A stretch of 64,000 nucleotides of DNA from Lanius collurio (GCA_020086605.1 JACBWW010000003.1:143371-207370); one strand, 5' to 3'; counted from the first letter of the stretch, positions 41,401-53,512 are shown. A program made the numbers and translations. Notes: generated from the letters alone by a model not told the origin.

Positions 41401-42223
41401 TTCATCCTGGTCGTTTCATGGCATCATCTGTAATTCCTTGCCCTGTGAAAGTTACTGGTCACTAGTTCAAGCAGCAATAGTAGTGGGCTTTTTCTTGAAT
41501 TTTCAAGAATCCCTAAAACGTTTTTTTTGCTTCTTTCTAAGGTCTACTAATTTGCCTTAACATATTGCTGTTATGAAGAGTCACATCTAAGAGGCTGAAA
41601 ACAAATGCCTGCCAGATCTCACTTGGGCATCCTGTCTAATTAGTCTTAAGTATAAGTGGTGGAGTAGTTTTGTATTGTGTACATGTTTTTAAAAGCAAAC
41701 TTCTTGCTGTCGTTGATTTTTGTATTAATTTGGAAAGCATGTGCCAAGAGTAAAATTTGTTTCACATTTGTTTCAAATTCAATAAAATCCCTTCACCCCC
41801 AACCAAAGAATTTGCAGGGGGGAAAAAAAATGGATTTTTTGACCTTATCATGACTGGATCTCACCCTGATCCAGTGCCAAATCTTTTTAGCATTGAAAGG
41901 AAGTAAAAACAAGAATTAAGAACTTTCTCTGATTACTGCTGGGATAGTAGCATTTCCTCTACCTGCAATGAAATGCTTCAAAGCAGCCATTTATTCAGGC
42001 TGTGTAATTCATATCTCTTCTTACTGGCTGACTTAACTCTTTTATTTTACCATAGCACTTGGGCCTGTGTCCCTCCCACCTGATTTTATTCACCTGAGAG
42101 ACATGTCTTCAGAGGGTGGTGACTGATTGCTTCCTGGAGAGGAGGAGCAGAGAGTGCCTGGCATACCCCAGTGGCAATGCCTGCCTAAGAGATGTGCTAT
42201 CTCTGTGCCAGAGCTCTCTTGCC

Positions 42224-42242
42224 TTTTTTTTTTTTTTTTTTT
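42224..42242 (+). repeat. T19 homopolymer run
   Basis: Nineteen uninterrupted T in intron sequence; no element body recognised. Confidence 0.95.
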
Positions 42243-43532
42243 GGTCTTCATTGATTATGTGGCATTTGATGAGTGTAGCTTTCCTTCTAGCTTGGTGTGA
42301 CAGGTTAGATAAAGAATATAAGTATGTAAAATTAGTACATCAGGTTTTTGACTGTAAATTCACCAACTGGACCAAAGGAAAAAGGAGGACACAGTGTGAA
42401 AATGACGGTTAGCTGCTTAGCTGTAGGGGTACTCAAGTGTTTGCCTAGCATTCATGTCTTTGCAAATATTCTCTTAAGGTAAACAATGCTGTGCTGTGCA
42501 CAACCTGTGCAAAAGTAAGCAAACATTCAGAATGTGTTTTGAAGATTTATAGTGTCATAATTTTCCTCACCCTGTGGGTTGTTTTTTTACCTTTTTTCCC
42601 CATAAAGTGGTGTGCTAGGGGCTCATCAGGCTTTGCATTAGATAATTGAGTTGTTAGGCCAACAGGCTGTGCTAAAAGGTGTTGGATCAGTGGTTTCTTT
42701 TTCATCCCACTGTGCTTTGATCTCTTGCTATAAAGCAGAAGATCTAACAGTGGAAACTTTTGAAGATGATAACTGAATTGTACTAATTCACTTTTCATAA
42801 TCCTTTAAAAAAAATGTCTGTCTTTATCAGTCAGAAAAGATTTCATAGCTGTTGTCTCTCGAAAGTCTCATGATCAGGATTGCAAACTTTGGATTGCTGT
42901 TACAAAATATTTTACTGGCATATTTTGAAATGCTGTTTCAAATGCTTTAGGATAAATTAATAAAGATGGTTTATTATAACCATGCTTTGTTTTTTGTATT
43001 TTATCACTAAAATGTAAAACTTCTTAGCAAGAGAGCACTGTGCAGTGGTGAATAGTTGATGCCCTTATTGGGGTTAATTGCCCAGCTTTAATTTCATATC
43101 ACTGGAATTCACTGAAACTGTCAATCCAAATATACTAATTCCAAACATTATATGGTGCTGAAACAAATGGTAAAAGTCTTGGCTCACAATATATAAAGCA
43201 TTGTAGCTGATGGAACCATTTTGGCAGTAAGCAGTGTGTAGAGTACTGTTTGCAGATTTTGGGACCATAAAATGTGGCATCTTTTAGCAAGGAACATGTA
43301 TTTGGGGTTGTCTCTGGATGAAACTCACACTTGTCTTGTCTGAATTAAGTCAGTAAAGTTTGTGCCGTTTCCCCAAATTTCATCCAGCCCAATTTTGCCC
43401 AATATATCTTTCATTAGTTGAGCTCCCCACATCTCTGGTAAACCCTGCTTAGAGAAAATTGTCAGCAATGCTTCCAATTATAAAAAGTGTTCACAAGCTC
43501 TGATTATATTTTCTCTCTTTTCTTTGGAATAG

Positions 43533-43627
43533 CTTTGGGCCAGATAATGCTTTATGTCGATGGCATGAATGGAGTGATAAATCATAATGAAACCATCCAG
43601 TGGCTGTACACGCTTATTGGCTCAAAG
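43533..43627 (+). CDS. FHOD3: FHOD3 internal exon, FH3/DID region (partial gene)
   Basis: This 95-base internal exon begins with the last two bases of a codon whose first base (G) lies at 8150, giving Ala. It then encodes 31 full codons, starting LGQIMLYVDGMNG, continuing through VINHNETI and ending QWLYTLIGSK. It therefore ends in phase 0. Joined to the previous exon it gives the family's ILR-A-LGQ sequence without gap or insertion, so the two exons are neighbours in the transcript. The encoded segment is part of the early armadillo helices of FHOD3. The His in NHNET may be a bird or lineage difference, since I recall Arg in human; this is from memory only. The acceptor is a long pyrimidine tract ending in tag at 43530-43532, with a possible branch point A at 43503 (ctgat). 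The donor is AAG|gtaaga at 43628. The next exon should begin with a segment like RLVVKTALKLL; I did not find it in the remaining 20 kb. Confidence 0.95.
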
Positions 43628-44516
43628 GTAAGACTCTCAAAAATTCTCATTTTATATGATTTTGGTGTTCTTTTAATGCAATTTATTTGTTTTATGCTTT
43701 TAGGGTATAAATAGATTGTGTGTTAGGTTCTAAAATATTCCATAATATTCTGTGAGGAAGCCAGGTCACACTGAGCTGTTACTTCTTTTCTGCTATTTTT
43801 ATACTCTTTTGTTGGCACATACTCTGCTCTTGAAAGCAAAGATGCCCTCATTACTCTCTGTGCTGCCATTGCACTTGACCATGGAGAAATTTTTTGGTCT
43901 TGCAGGTGCAGTTCCCAAGGCATTCATTGAAACCACTTTTTTTTCCTCCTTTCCACACCGAATGCTCACCATTCTACACTGCTCAACTCTACTGAGCACT
44001 GGAGGAGGACATTTCAGAGTGACTTCCTTCTTAGACTAGAATACACAAGTTTAATTGAAGTTACTTACAATAATCATCCAGACAAAATGCCCGACAGGTT
44101 CACTTTATGAAGGTCGTTGTCCGAATGCCTCTGAAACACTGACAGGTTTGGGACATTGCCCACTTCTCCAGTAAGCCTCTTCCTGTGTTTTTTCACCCTC
44201 TCAGCAAATAAATGCTTCTTTATGTCAAGTCTTCTTTTGTCTGGAGAACTCTAGAAGGCAAAGTCTGGTACCTGCCTGCAGGGTACTCTTTGTTGGTCCC
44301 TGCATATTGAGAGAAAAGCTGAAAGCTGGAAAATATGCTGCTTAGGTAGGTCTTCTCCAGTGGAATAGTGATTTGGATAGTGCACAATCTACCTTTAAGG
44401 CCATCTTTGCTGGAATTTGGAAAGCAAGCAGAACACAGATTCTACTGACATCCCATCCTGAAGGGCTTTAGGAGAGGTAAACCCTCAAATACACCCTTCT
44501 CTAGCCAGTTGGCTTT

Positions 44517-44544
44517 CTTAATAAGCTTTAGGAAGCTTATTAAG
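44517..44544. repeat. perfect inverted repeat, 12-bp arms
   Basis: Arms cttaataagctt and aagcttattaag are exact reverse complements around a 4-base loop (tagg). No transposon ends or duplications were noted around it. Confidence 0.95.
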
Positions 44545-47500
44545 GCCTGCCAGGGGCTGCTGCTGCTCTTGCCATGCAGACCTGTACATACATAGATCTG
44601 TATGACACAATGGCTGAAATAGGGAATAGTTGTTATTGTTAACAACTCAAAAGTTGCTGTAATTGATGGAGTTGGATCCATAGTTATAATTACTAAGACA
44701 TTTCCAGGAATATTTCAAGTGTCTGAGTCACTGAAAGTTGCAGTTGGGTACCGTAGTGACATGGAAAGGCAGCTGTTCTCCCCTTTTCCTCTGATAGCTC
44801 TGATAACACAAAGAGAAAGAACTCAATGTCCCAGGGGTCTTTTTTACCTGGACTTTTTTCTACAGTTTGCAAACTTCGTTGCTGCAGCAGATTTCCAAGT
44901 CAAAGAACAGATGCTTCAGTATTGAAAGAACTGACTTAATTTGACCTACCTATATTGGTAGATAAGTAAAAGTAAGTTAATTATGGTCATCAAATCTCAG
45001 GCTTAAAGGGCAGGCTTCATGATTGGGAAAAGATAAGGAGAAACTTTTCCACAGTGTAAAATCTCCCACTGTTGTCTAGGCATTACACTGGGCCATTTGT
45101 CCTTTTGAAACAGGGGATGTTTGCCACAGTTGGAAGAGCAGTGCGAGATGAGAGTGAAACCAGTTTGCTTCGTATAGATCATTATTTTCTATGGAATAGG
45201 TAAAAAAAGCAAAAAAGGAACAAAAAATACTGCCGTGTCCGTGACTGTTTTAATTCTCTAATGCACATAACGGGAGTGGAATGGGAGAGAAACCTGACTG
45301 TATTGCTACCTTGCAGATTAAATTCTGTCTAGATTTCCTTGCTCTGAGTACTTCAGCTCTTGGGTCCTTAAGCTCCTTTCTCCCTCCCCCATCGCCAGCC
45401 TGAATGATTATCTCCATGTCCTGGCTCAGTGCCTGCAGCTGAGGAATGCAGGCAATGTGCTTTGAATAGTTTGGTTTCAGGTAGCATCAAAGTTGCTTTT
45501 TCATTATTCTTCGACTGTCTTGGAGGAGATCTAAGTCCCTGTCTGTGTGCCAGAAGTTAACCGAAGGTATGGCAGGCTTACTGTCAGTGTGGTGGGACAG
45601 CTGCTTTATTCACTTAAAGGTGGTTTTGACTTTCTGTGAAAAATGAAGCCCTGGAATTTGCAATGCACCTACAGTCTGATTTTCAGCCCTGCTATGCTGG
45701 TGCCTTCTGCACAGCAAAGACGATGAAAAATATGTTAACATTGCTGAACAAAAAAGGAACAGTGAAACTGCCAATTAAGTCTTGGGACAAATCCCTCTAA
45801 TAGGATGCAGGAGGAATATAGTTATTCAGCTGCCACAGCTGTGACACATGGTTTCTTGCCTTCTCAAAAGCTCTGACTGGGTTAAACATACTTAGCAGTG
45901 GAGGTTGTTGAATATGTTCCATAGATATCTTTTATTGTTTTTATCAAATTCTTTAGTGGTTTTGCCCCTTCACTGCTGTTTGCTCTGCTCTGTTTGCAAG
46001 GGGCTGCTGGCTCTGTCCCCCTTGCACACTTTGAGCAGTGCAGTGCTGCTGCACTGCAGCACACGGGTTCAGCAGAGCACCTCAGGGGCTGGCATGCTCA
46101 GCACTGCTACAGCTGTCATTTTGGTACCCAAAAATCACTTTATGCATCCAGCAATAATTCTGTGTAGGAATAAGGGAAAGAGGTGGGAAATAAAAGTTTA
46201 AATTAGTGCGAAAGAAGGACTATAAGCAAATTACTGAAAGTCTCTCTAGATTGTTGCCATGGTAATCCTTACTGTTGCTAATTCTGCTGCAGTCTTACCC
46301 CTCTGAACATCAATGGATGCTTATATTGATGGATTATCAGAAGTTGTTGATAATTTATTGCTGCCATCAGGGTTTGCTCTGAATAAAGTTATTAGGGAGG
46401 TGGTTAGAATTCCAGTGGTGTGACTGCACTGGCACTGTTGCCATTGTACCAGTTCAGGTGAACCAGCTGTGTCAGGGTGAAGAACTAAAAAGCAGGAAGA
46501 AACTTGATCTTAGATTACTTGTTTGCTATGGCACAGAAAGAACCTTATGTTGCAGATTGGTATTATATAGGCTCTAGATTGGAAGTTTGATGGTAGCAGT
46601 ACCATTCTTTGCTGATATTAGGTGGAGGTAAGACCATTATTGGCACATCCCAGACTCTTACAACCACTGTTGGTTCTTCACAAGATGCATCTAACCATAA
46701 AGGACCACACCAGTGTGTGGCAGTGGGCTTTCACAGGCTGGTTGTAGACTGCTTTCCAATCATCAGTGGCTGATACTTCCCTGGCATAAAACATTGGCAG
46801 CATAATCCCAACATAAATGTACATTATTACTGTTTCATCATTAGTTATATGGGCAGCAATTCATCAGTGGTTGCCTATTTGACAAACCATTCAAGTATGT
46901 ACTCAGTTATGGGTGTATGGTTGCGTGCTGTTGGCTTCCAGATAGCTTTAATACATAGCTGAGGTCAGCAGTGAGCTGCTGCCGGCATGCAAAAGAGGGC
47001 TATAGGAGGGCCAGGGCTCTAACCATCTTATATAAGCTACAAAGTATGTAAATAGGAAATATTGGTGCCAACCAAGTTTTCTCTTAGCATTGGGGGCTAG
47101 CATAGGACATTCATGCAAGAGAGTTTGGTTTCTAGAAGATAAAACTAGGAGTCAATTGAATGTTAGGTAACAATGCTTTCAGAATTGCTTCTTAATTTTT
47201 ATCTTTTTTTTTAAACTAACCCATCAAGGATGATGCCCTAACTGGTCATGGGCTGTAGCACTCATGTTTCAACTTCACAGTGCCTGGGAGATTGATATTT
47301 CACCACTTTCTCAGAGTTTCTGCCACCTGTGTGTTACTACCGCTGCAGCTGGAATTAAGGTTTTGAGTTGTATGCAAATATATTTAGGCTGGTTGTAAAT
47401 ATACACTTGAGGCATTTGTTTATGCTGGCAGCTGGCACTGGAGCACTGCTGCAGATCACCAGCAGGTAAATGGTGATGACTCTTGGAAAATTTACCCAAA

Positions 47501-48378
47501 AGAAGGGACACCAGGTTAAAGACATGTATGTTTTAAGCCTTATTAAGTCCATGTAATGTATTTCTCATCTGTAGGCATGTATGAGGTTATATATATATAA
47601 ATATAAATGTTCATATGCGTTGGTAATTCCTCTGACCTGGTAAGAGAAAGTGTGCAATACTTTTAGTATATCAGTGCTTTAAGTTTTCCAGGACTAGCTA
47701 TTGATTGTTCACAGAAAGTACATTTCTGGACCAAACATCTTGGAAAAAACACAGGAGTTTATGTCTAGAGAAGCAAACATTTCTTTGCATCGCAAACCCA
47801 CAGGCTTTTGCCAATCCACCTTGGTTTTCAAAGCCACTTCTAAGGCATAAAGTGGTCCAAAACCTGAGTCTAGTTTCACCTTTTCTTTCCCCCTGTTTCT
47901 GACTGCTACTGATAATGATTATTTTTTCCCATTTGATGAGCCAGGCTGTTCTAATTTCCCCCAGGGGAGCTAAAGCCCCTTTTTGGCATTGTTTTCAGTG
48001 GAAAATAATCCATTTTCAAAGTGGTGCTGGGTAACCTCAGAAGACAGGGTGGAATGCTGGGTCCAGGCTGATACAACGAGGTTGATTAAAGATTCCTATC
48101 TCACATCTTGTTTTAATTTTTTTTCTACTTTGCTTCTGTCTGGATCCTAGATTGCAAAGTTAACTACAGACTTTAACAATCACGTTGTTCCCTGTGCCTT
48201 GTGGGAACCTTTTGCTTCCTTTGGTATTGAAGAAATTACTTTTTGAATGTTTAATAATGTAATTCTATAAGAAAGAAGAAAAAAAAAGTGCTGTTTCAAA
48301 GCAAAAGGAAAAAAAAACCCCAGCAAATTCAAATAAAACAACATAGTTTTAGTGAACTTGGTGATTGAAAAAGGAAAG

Positions 48379-48520
48379 TCATAGAATCATAGGACCATAG
48401 AATTGGTTTACATTGGGTGTGTTCTTAAAGATCACCTAGTTCCAGCCCCCTCTGCCACATGCAGGGACACATTCCCCTAGAACTGGTTTCTCAGGGCCCC
48501 ATTGACCTGGCTCCAAACAA
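48379..48520 (-). mobile_element. CR1 LINE 3'-end fragment
   Basis: The + strand starts with tcatagaatcatagga followed by ccatagaattgg, the reverse complement of the CR1 terminal octamer repeats (attctatg). Then come blocks like cttaaagatcacctagttcc, agccccctctgccacatg, cagggacacattcccct and gacctggctccaaaca. It is about 140 bases long, the best preserved CR1 remnant in the window, and oriented to the minus strand. Confidence 0.88.
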
Positions 48521-48635
48521 GTCTATTAGGCTCTGCTTTTTCTGCATGGTGCTGGTGGTGGGTTAAAACATGCACGTGGTTGGTAGTCATTTCATGAGAA
48601 TTTTGAGAGAAATTATATTCTTATTCATAAAAACT

Positions 48636-48731
48636 GGGGGGTTTTTGTTTTGTTTTGTTTTTTTTTGTTGGGGGTTTTTTGTTTTGTTTTTGGTTTGGTT
48701 TGGTTTTTGGTTTGTTTTTTTTTTTTTTTTT
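48636..48731 (+). repeat. G/T-rich low-complexity block
   Basis: A 96-base purely G/T stretch with runs of five to six G, (GTTTT)n units, a GGTTTGGTTTGGTTTTTGG segment near 48692-48710 and a closing T run. It lies about 115 bases after the CR1 fragment that ends near 48520. It contains enough G runs for possible quadruplex formation. Confidence 0.92.
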
Positions 48732-50882
48732 ACAAATGAGTCGTTTAAGGTATGTGGAGGTAATACCCAGTTGAAAAGCTTGACTAAATTAGTCTCTGTT
48801 TCTCAAGTAGTTTATGCCTGTGCTACACTGATGTCATAAGAAAAGTTGAGAATACCATTACTTGGTCTTTTCCTCAAGAAATTTCTCACCCAGTCTTATG
48901 CAACTGGATTTTAAAGTGAGTCTCCAAATAAATATCAAAAATTGATTTGTAGAAATGGAGAGGGTTACAAATCTAAGAGGCTTAAACAGATACAAGTAAG
49001 ATAAAAATAGTAGTATTAATAGTACTAAACCCCGAAGTGTGTTGAAGGAAATTACTGCCAACCTGGATGGTATATCCTATTCTTGAGAGTCTTGGAAATA
49101 CCGAGTATTTGGATCTCATTCCATTTTCTGGCCATATATTTTGAAAAATAAATGTGTGTATAGGTGGTCTATTCATATGCCTGATTTTTGTGAACAGGAG
49201 ATTATGCTGTAGAACTGTCCTATCCTTTATTCTCAACGTCTTTGGAAGGTGAGCTAGGTACACTGGCTAGCTAAAAGAATTAAGAATCCAGGAAAAATCA
49301 CACAGTTTGGGGACCTGCTGTGATTAATTTTACATGTTTTCTTTCCAATCTGCTGCCCTGATGGTTAACAAACCTTCCTGCAGCTTCTGACAAATGAGAT
49401 GCCATATACAACTTAAGCACAGGCTATTTAGAGTGCATCATTTCTCTTACCTCCAGCCACAACTCTGACAAGTCTCTAGTTTTGTTCTGTTCTCAGGCCT
49501 AGACCAGGTAAAAATGTTAGTTGGGTGTCAGTCTTACAGGCTTTCTGGCTCCTTTGCTTCCTGGAACAGTTCAGAGCAAAACTGAGATCTCCCCTCAAAG
49601 CCTAAAATTACTGCAGTGTCACCCGTGGGCTGCCCTGCACTCAAGATCTTGGGCTGTGGTGAACAGGTACAACTGCTTTGAGTTCACTGACACTTGAACA
49701 TTCATCTCAGCTTAGCAGCTGCCTCTTATAATTCATCTACTGTGCATTTGGCCATTAAACTCTTGTTATGAAAGTGGCTGTGTGAGGGAGAAACGAAATC
49801 CTGGCTTTACAGGAACTTTCCTGTTTCCTACCTCTTGAGGACTTGAGCCTATGCTCACCCAGGCCACCAGAGAGCTTTCTTCCTCTTTCACTCATAAACT
49901 CTGTACTGTTGCATGAACTGAGTTTATTTTGAATTGCATTTAATTAGTGCTTTGAAGATAAGCATCAGGGTGTTGCAATAAACTTAGAATAGGATACACT
50001 AGCCAGCACAGACTGTGTTAAGCATTTGCTTTGGTCTCTCCAACTCAGCAGACAGACTGCTGCGAGTGCTGCTGCTCTTTACCAAACATATTTGTAGGTA
50101 GATTTTGAAGTCCTTCCATCAAACATTAAAGTAGCTGAGTCCTATAGCACTAACTATTCCTGTAACTCCATCTGTTGCATTCACTGCTGAGTATTTGGGA
50201 AGGATGAATACATACTTTTCTGTGTTCAAAATGAACTCTAGTAGATTAAGGAGATACTAGAAAACCCACAGTTCCCTCACAAGACATCAGAGATCTGATT
50301 TCAACTCGTTTGAAGTGGGGAATGAGAAAATGTAATGATTAACTGCCAACAATGTGGCAAATGTTCAGACTCAACTTTTCACTAAGTCTCATCTGTTCAA
50401 AACTGTGTAAGAAAGTGTCAGGTTAGAGACAAGTGAAATATGTCCAACCATTCCCAGAAAGTACCGTTCATCTATGCAGATGTACAAATTTCTCATTGTG
50501 AAGGAAAGATGCGAAGAAAGAATAAAGCAAGAGTTATACTAGAATAAGGTGGGGGGAAAACTGAAAAACAACCCTAAAGTCAGTGCTAGCTTTTAAAATT
50601 GCCTTAGTCTCTCTCACTACAGCAGTTCAATGTCACAGACCTGTTACCATTCACATTTGTGAGCAATGAGCTGTGCTTCATTCCTTAGCTATTGATATCT
50701 GCTCTTAGCTCCTAGTGTTTTCTAACAGGCATTATGTTCAGCATTGCTGTGAAGTGAGAAGGAGCAGTCATAAAGTTTGTCTGTATTGAGGGCTGAGACT
50801 AAAGAAAATGGAGCCTACTTTTTCTAGCATGCTTGAAGCCACCAGTGGGAAATGTCTTTCACAATAAAATCAATTGCCTGGC

Positions 50883-50883
<1 letters not shown>

Positions 50884-50921
<38 letters not shown>
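50884..50921 (+). repeat. A38 tract behind AATAAA
   Basis: A run of 38 uninterrupted A, the longest homopolymer in the window. An AATAAA polyadenylation signal lies about 20 bases upstream, within cacaataaaatcaattgcc. This is the layout of the 3' end of a retrotransposed mRNA on the + strand. See findings. Confidence 0.97.
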
Positions 50922-50923
<2 letters not shown>

Positions 50924-51645
50924 GAAAACTTTCAAACATAAGTTGTCAGGTGAAACAGAATGAAGAAATATAAGAGAGTTGCTCTAAGGATAAAAAGAAG
51001 CTAGTTATAATCCAGGCTTGTGCTATGGTGTACACATGAGATTTTTATGCTTGTCTAAATGCAGAAATCAACTTGGCCAGTATAAAGCATATTGTGGTCA
51101 TTATGCAAAACCTTTTGGGACAGCAATGTTATCATTTTGCAGAGTAGAAATATCAATAGTCCTAACTCAGAAGTTTAATAAGCTTAATTTTCAGATGTGT
51201 TTTAAAATTGAAATAAGCAGTTGTGTCTGCACAATTTCTGGGAACACTTTCATGAACTCTGATGCATAATGCTTCAGTTTGCAGGGTTTCCCACTTTCTG
51301 GGCAACCTTTCTTAGGTGTTACAGTGATGTATCTTTTCTGACAGTGGTTGTGGTGCTTGTCAGAGGGCATGTAGGCTATTAGGAAGTTTAACTGGAGAGC
51401 AGGGAAACCTGGTACACAGTCATTGAGATGTCACCAAACTCAAATTTGTTAGCTCAAACCTTTAGTGAAGGTCAAGTGATACAGTTTTCTCAATCTATTT
51501 AATGGTTAAAATAAGCATTTGCAAAAAGTCCAGTAATGCTGACAAATACCCTCTGTGCTCAGTCATCTTTCTTGCCTTCACTCACAGGACCATGTCAGTG
51601 GCATGTGTGGTGCAGGAGATAGATCACTATGCCACATAAGAAAGT

Positions 51646-51777
51646 GTCCTGAGATTGGCTCAGTTGGTTACAGCACAGTTCTAATAGCACCAAAGTTGTG
51701 GGGTCAATCCCTGTAGGGGCCATCCATTTAAGAGTTGGACTTCATGGTCCCTTTCAGAGTATTCTGTGGTTCTATGA
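51646..51777 (+). mobile_element. tRNA-Ile-derived SINE with CR1-like tail (TguSINE1-like)
   Basis: The first ~77 bases follow a tRNA-Ile gene. There is a D-arm with A box TGGCTCAGTTGG (51656-51667), an anticodon loop ctAATag (anticodon AAT), a B box GGGGTCAATCC (51700-51710), and an acceptor-end ggggcca at 51716-51722 with changed pairing. The remaining ~55 bases (…ggacttcatggtcc…, ending attctgtggttctatg) resemble the 3' end of avian CR1 LINEs, which would explain mobilisation by CR1. This structure is what is described for TguSINE1 in zebra finch; the family name is given from memory. Many changes from a functional tRNA (for example cagcac for gagcgt) show it is not a tRNA gene and is fairly old. 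No target-site duplication was established. Confidence 0.85.
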
Positions 51778-52410
51778 AAATGCACTGTAGTGAATGGGTA
51801 TGTTTCCACAAAGTACCAGTACCTCATCTCAACTGCATGGTGAGACCAGTAAAAGAAACAAACCTGGCATGCAGATCTAGAGACTTAATTAGGTGTCTTG
51901 AATTTTGGTTATTCTGCCAGAAGAAGGCAGCATATGGGGGTGGAGAGTTGCAGTGATGGTGCTGAGAAGGCTCCTGCACTTCTATAGGAGTAAGAAGGTG
52001 GCCAACCTTTTGCATTCTTGAGTAGGTGTTAACATTCTGGGATTTTATGACTTTTATAGAAAGGGCATTATGGTTAATTTTTTACTTACTCTATCAGGCT
52101 TGAAGAATATAGGTATCCTGTCCTTATTTTAACAGAGGTTTGAGCTCAGTTTATATATTTATCCCAATACACTATGATATTCATTCTGTGAGAAGCAGAG
52201 TTCAGTTAATTCATAGGATGTGGGTAGGAGGTTTTTGTTAATCACTTATTTTTTTCTCACTGTTGTAGTACACTTCATCACCGAATTACTTCTTCCTCTT
52301 ACCTCTATTTTGATGATTATTGAATTGTTATTAAAGATTTTTGGGAACCACACAGTTGGTGTGGATCCTTTTTATAGGATTTTGCAGAAATGCAAGGAGA
52401 GGTTGCATGT

Positions 52411-52501
52411 AAGGAGCAGAAATTCCACACAAAGTCTCTTCAAATGTTTGTGCAAGGAGTAGAAATTCCACACAAAGTCTCTTCAAATGTTTGTGCAAGG
52501 A
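52411..52501 (+). repeat. 43-bp tandem duplication
   Basis: Copy 1 (52411-52453) and copy 2 (52454-52496) differ at one base (aaggagC against aaggagT). The first five bases of a third copy follow. The unit contains agaaattccacacaaagtct and ends with tttgtgc. Confidence 0.97.
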
Positions 52502-53487
52502 TCTCCTACTCCTCTAAAAGTATGACTTGAATCTGCAGCTGCTGCTATGAGGCATATAGGATCCATCTTTTTCTGCAGAACTGTGCTGCTTAACCTTCTC
52601 TCAGTTATTTTCTTGAATGTCCTCTTTTTGAACAGAAACTGAGATAGTATTTACTTAATTGCCTTTATTTTTCCTCTTAAAATCATCCTAATTTTCTTCT
52701 TAAATCGTGATCTGTCCTCATTCCCATATATATAGTGCAATAGTGGAATTCTGCCTGCAGGAAAGAAGGTGGTATCCAACATTTTTTGCAGTGTCATGTA
52801 AACCAGATCCAAGACAGTTCAGCCAACACAGCAGTTAATATACCAGTGTTTTGCTTGTAGCTTAGCCTGGAAGAATGGCCCAGCTAGGGAGAGAGTTTTT
52901 ACATTGGGAGACCCAGGCTGAATCCAGCTTCCAGGCACATTCTTGAACCAGTTTTCAAATCCTTTTTTTGCCTTTGTCCCTCATCTGGAAAATTGGTATT
53001 TGGATTTTAGAGCCCTGGAGGAAGAACATAAGGGAGTAGAAGGACAGATTATACGTGAAGACAGATACGTAGGTGAAAGTTGAACATGATACTAATTGTT
53101 ACCATATCTCTTCTTTTGGCATCACTCAAAAATGTTTGTCATTCTTGTATTTAGATACAGTTGTTCTTTAAAGAAACTGCTACTAGCTGAATGTACTTGG
53201 ATAACAGAAAAAATATTTTGTCTCAAAACTGGAAGCTACCCAAACACACATGATAGCTCTATATTGAGCATGTAGTGCACCCCAAGGAACCTCTGAGTTG
53301 CAACCAGCTCAAGTCTCTCACCAGGTTATTGCCCAGGACTTGTAGTTATCTCACAGATTTATGTTGGTCTCCTCAGTTGCCGGATTTGTCCTTAGGAAGG
53401 AAGAGGTCTGGTAAGATATGTAGACCTCAAATACTTTTCATAAGATCAAGATCAAAAGGAAGGTTCTTTGATAGGTTTCCTTTCTTC

Positions 53488-53512
53488 TTTTTTTTTTTTT
53501 TTTTTTTTTTTT
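53488..53512 (+). repeat. T25 homopolymer run
   Basis: Twenty-five T after tttcttc, followed by cacag. It could be an old poly(A) tail on the minus strand, but no element body was recognised downstream. Confidence 0.96.

Larger units (their letters stand above)
8151..43532 (+). other. complete FHOD3 intron, 35.4 kb, phase 1
   Basis: The intron is bounded by a gtaaag donor at 8151 and a tag acceptor ending at 43532. It interrupts an Ala codon after its first base. I found no nested gene. The open frames (129 codons or fewer) overlap on both strands and are not recognisable. It contains CR1 fragments near 12460, 31537 and 36990, a possible LTR fragment near 38302, a (GATA)n microsatellite at 23561, a 27-bp triplicate repeat at 24403, homopolymer runs, and several AT-rich stretches that could be regulatory. 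Large introns at the 5' end are usual for FHOD3 in vertebrates and argue against the compact FHOD1. Confidence 0.92.

Noticed and set aside
50922..51280. Open frame 51018-51269 just after the A38 tract
   Set aside because: No recognisable family and no relation to the poly(A) tract, which would mark the end and not the start of a retrocopy.
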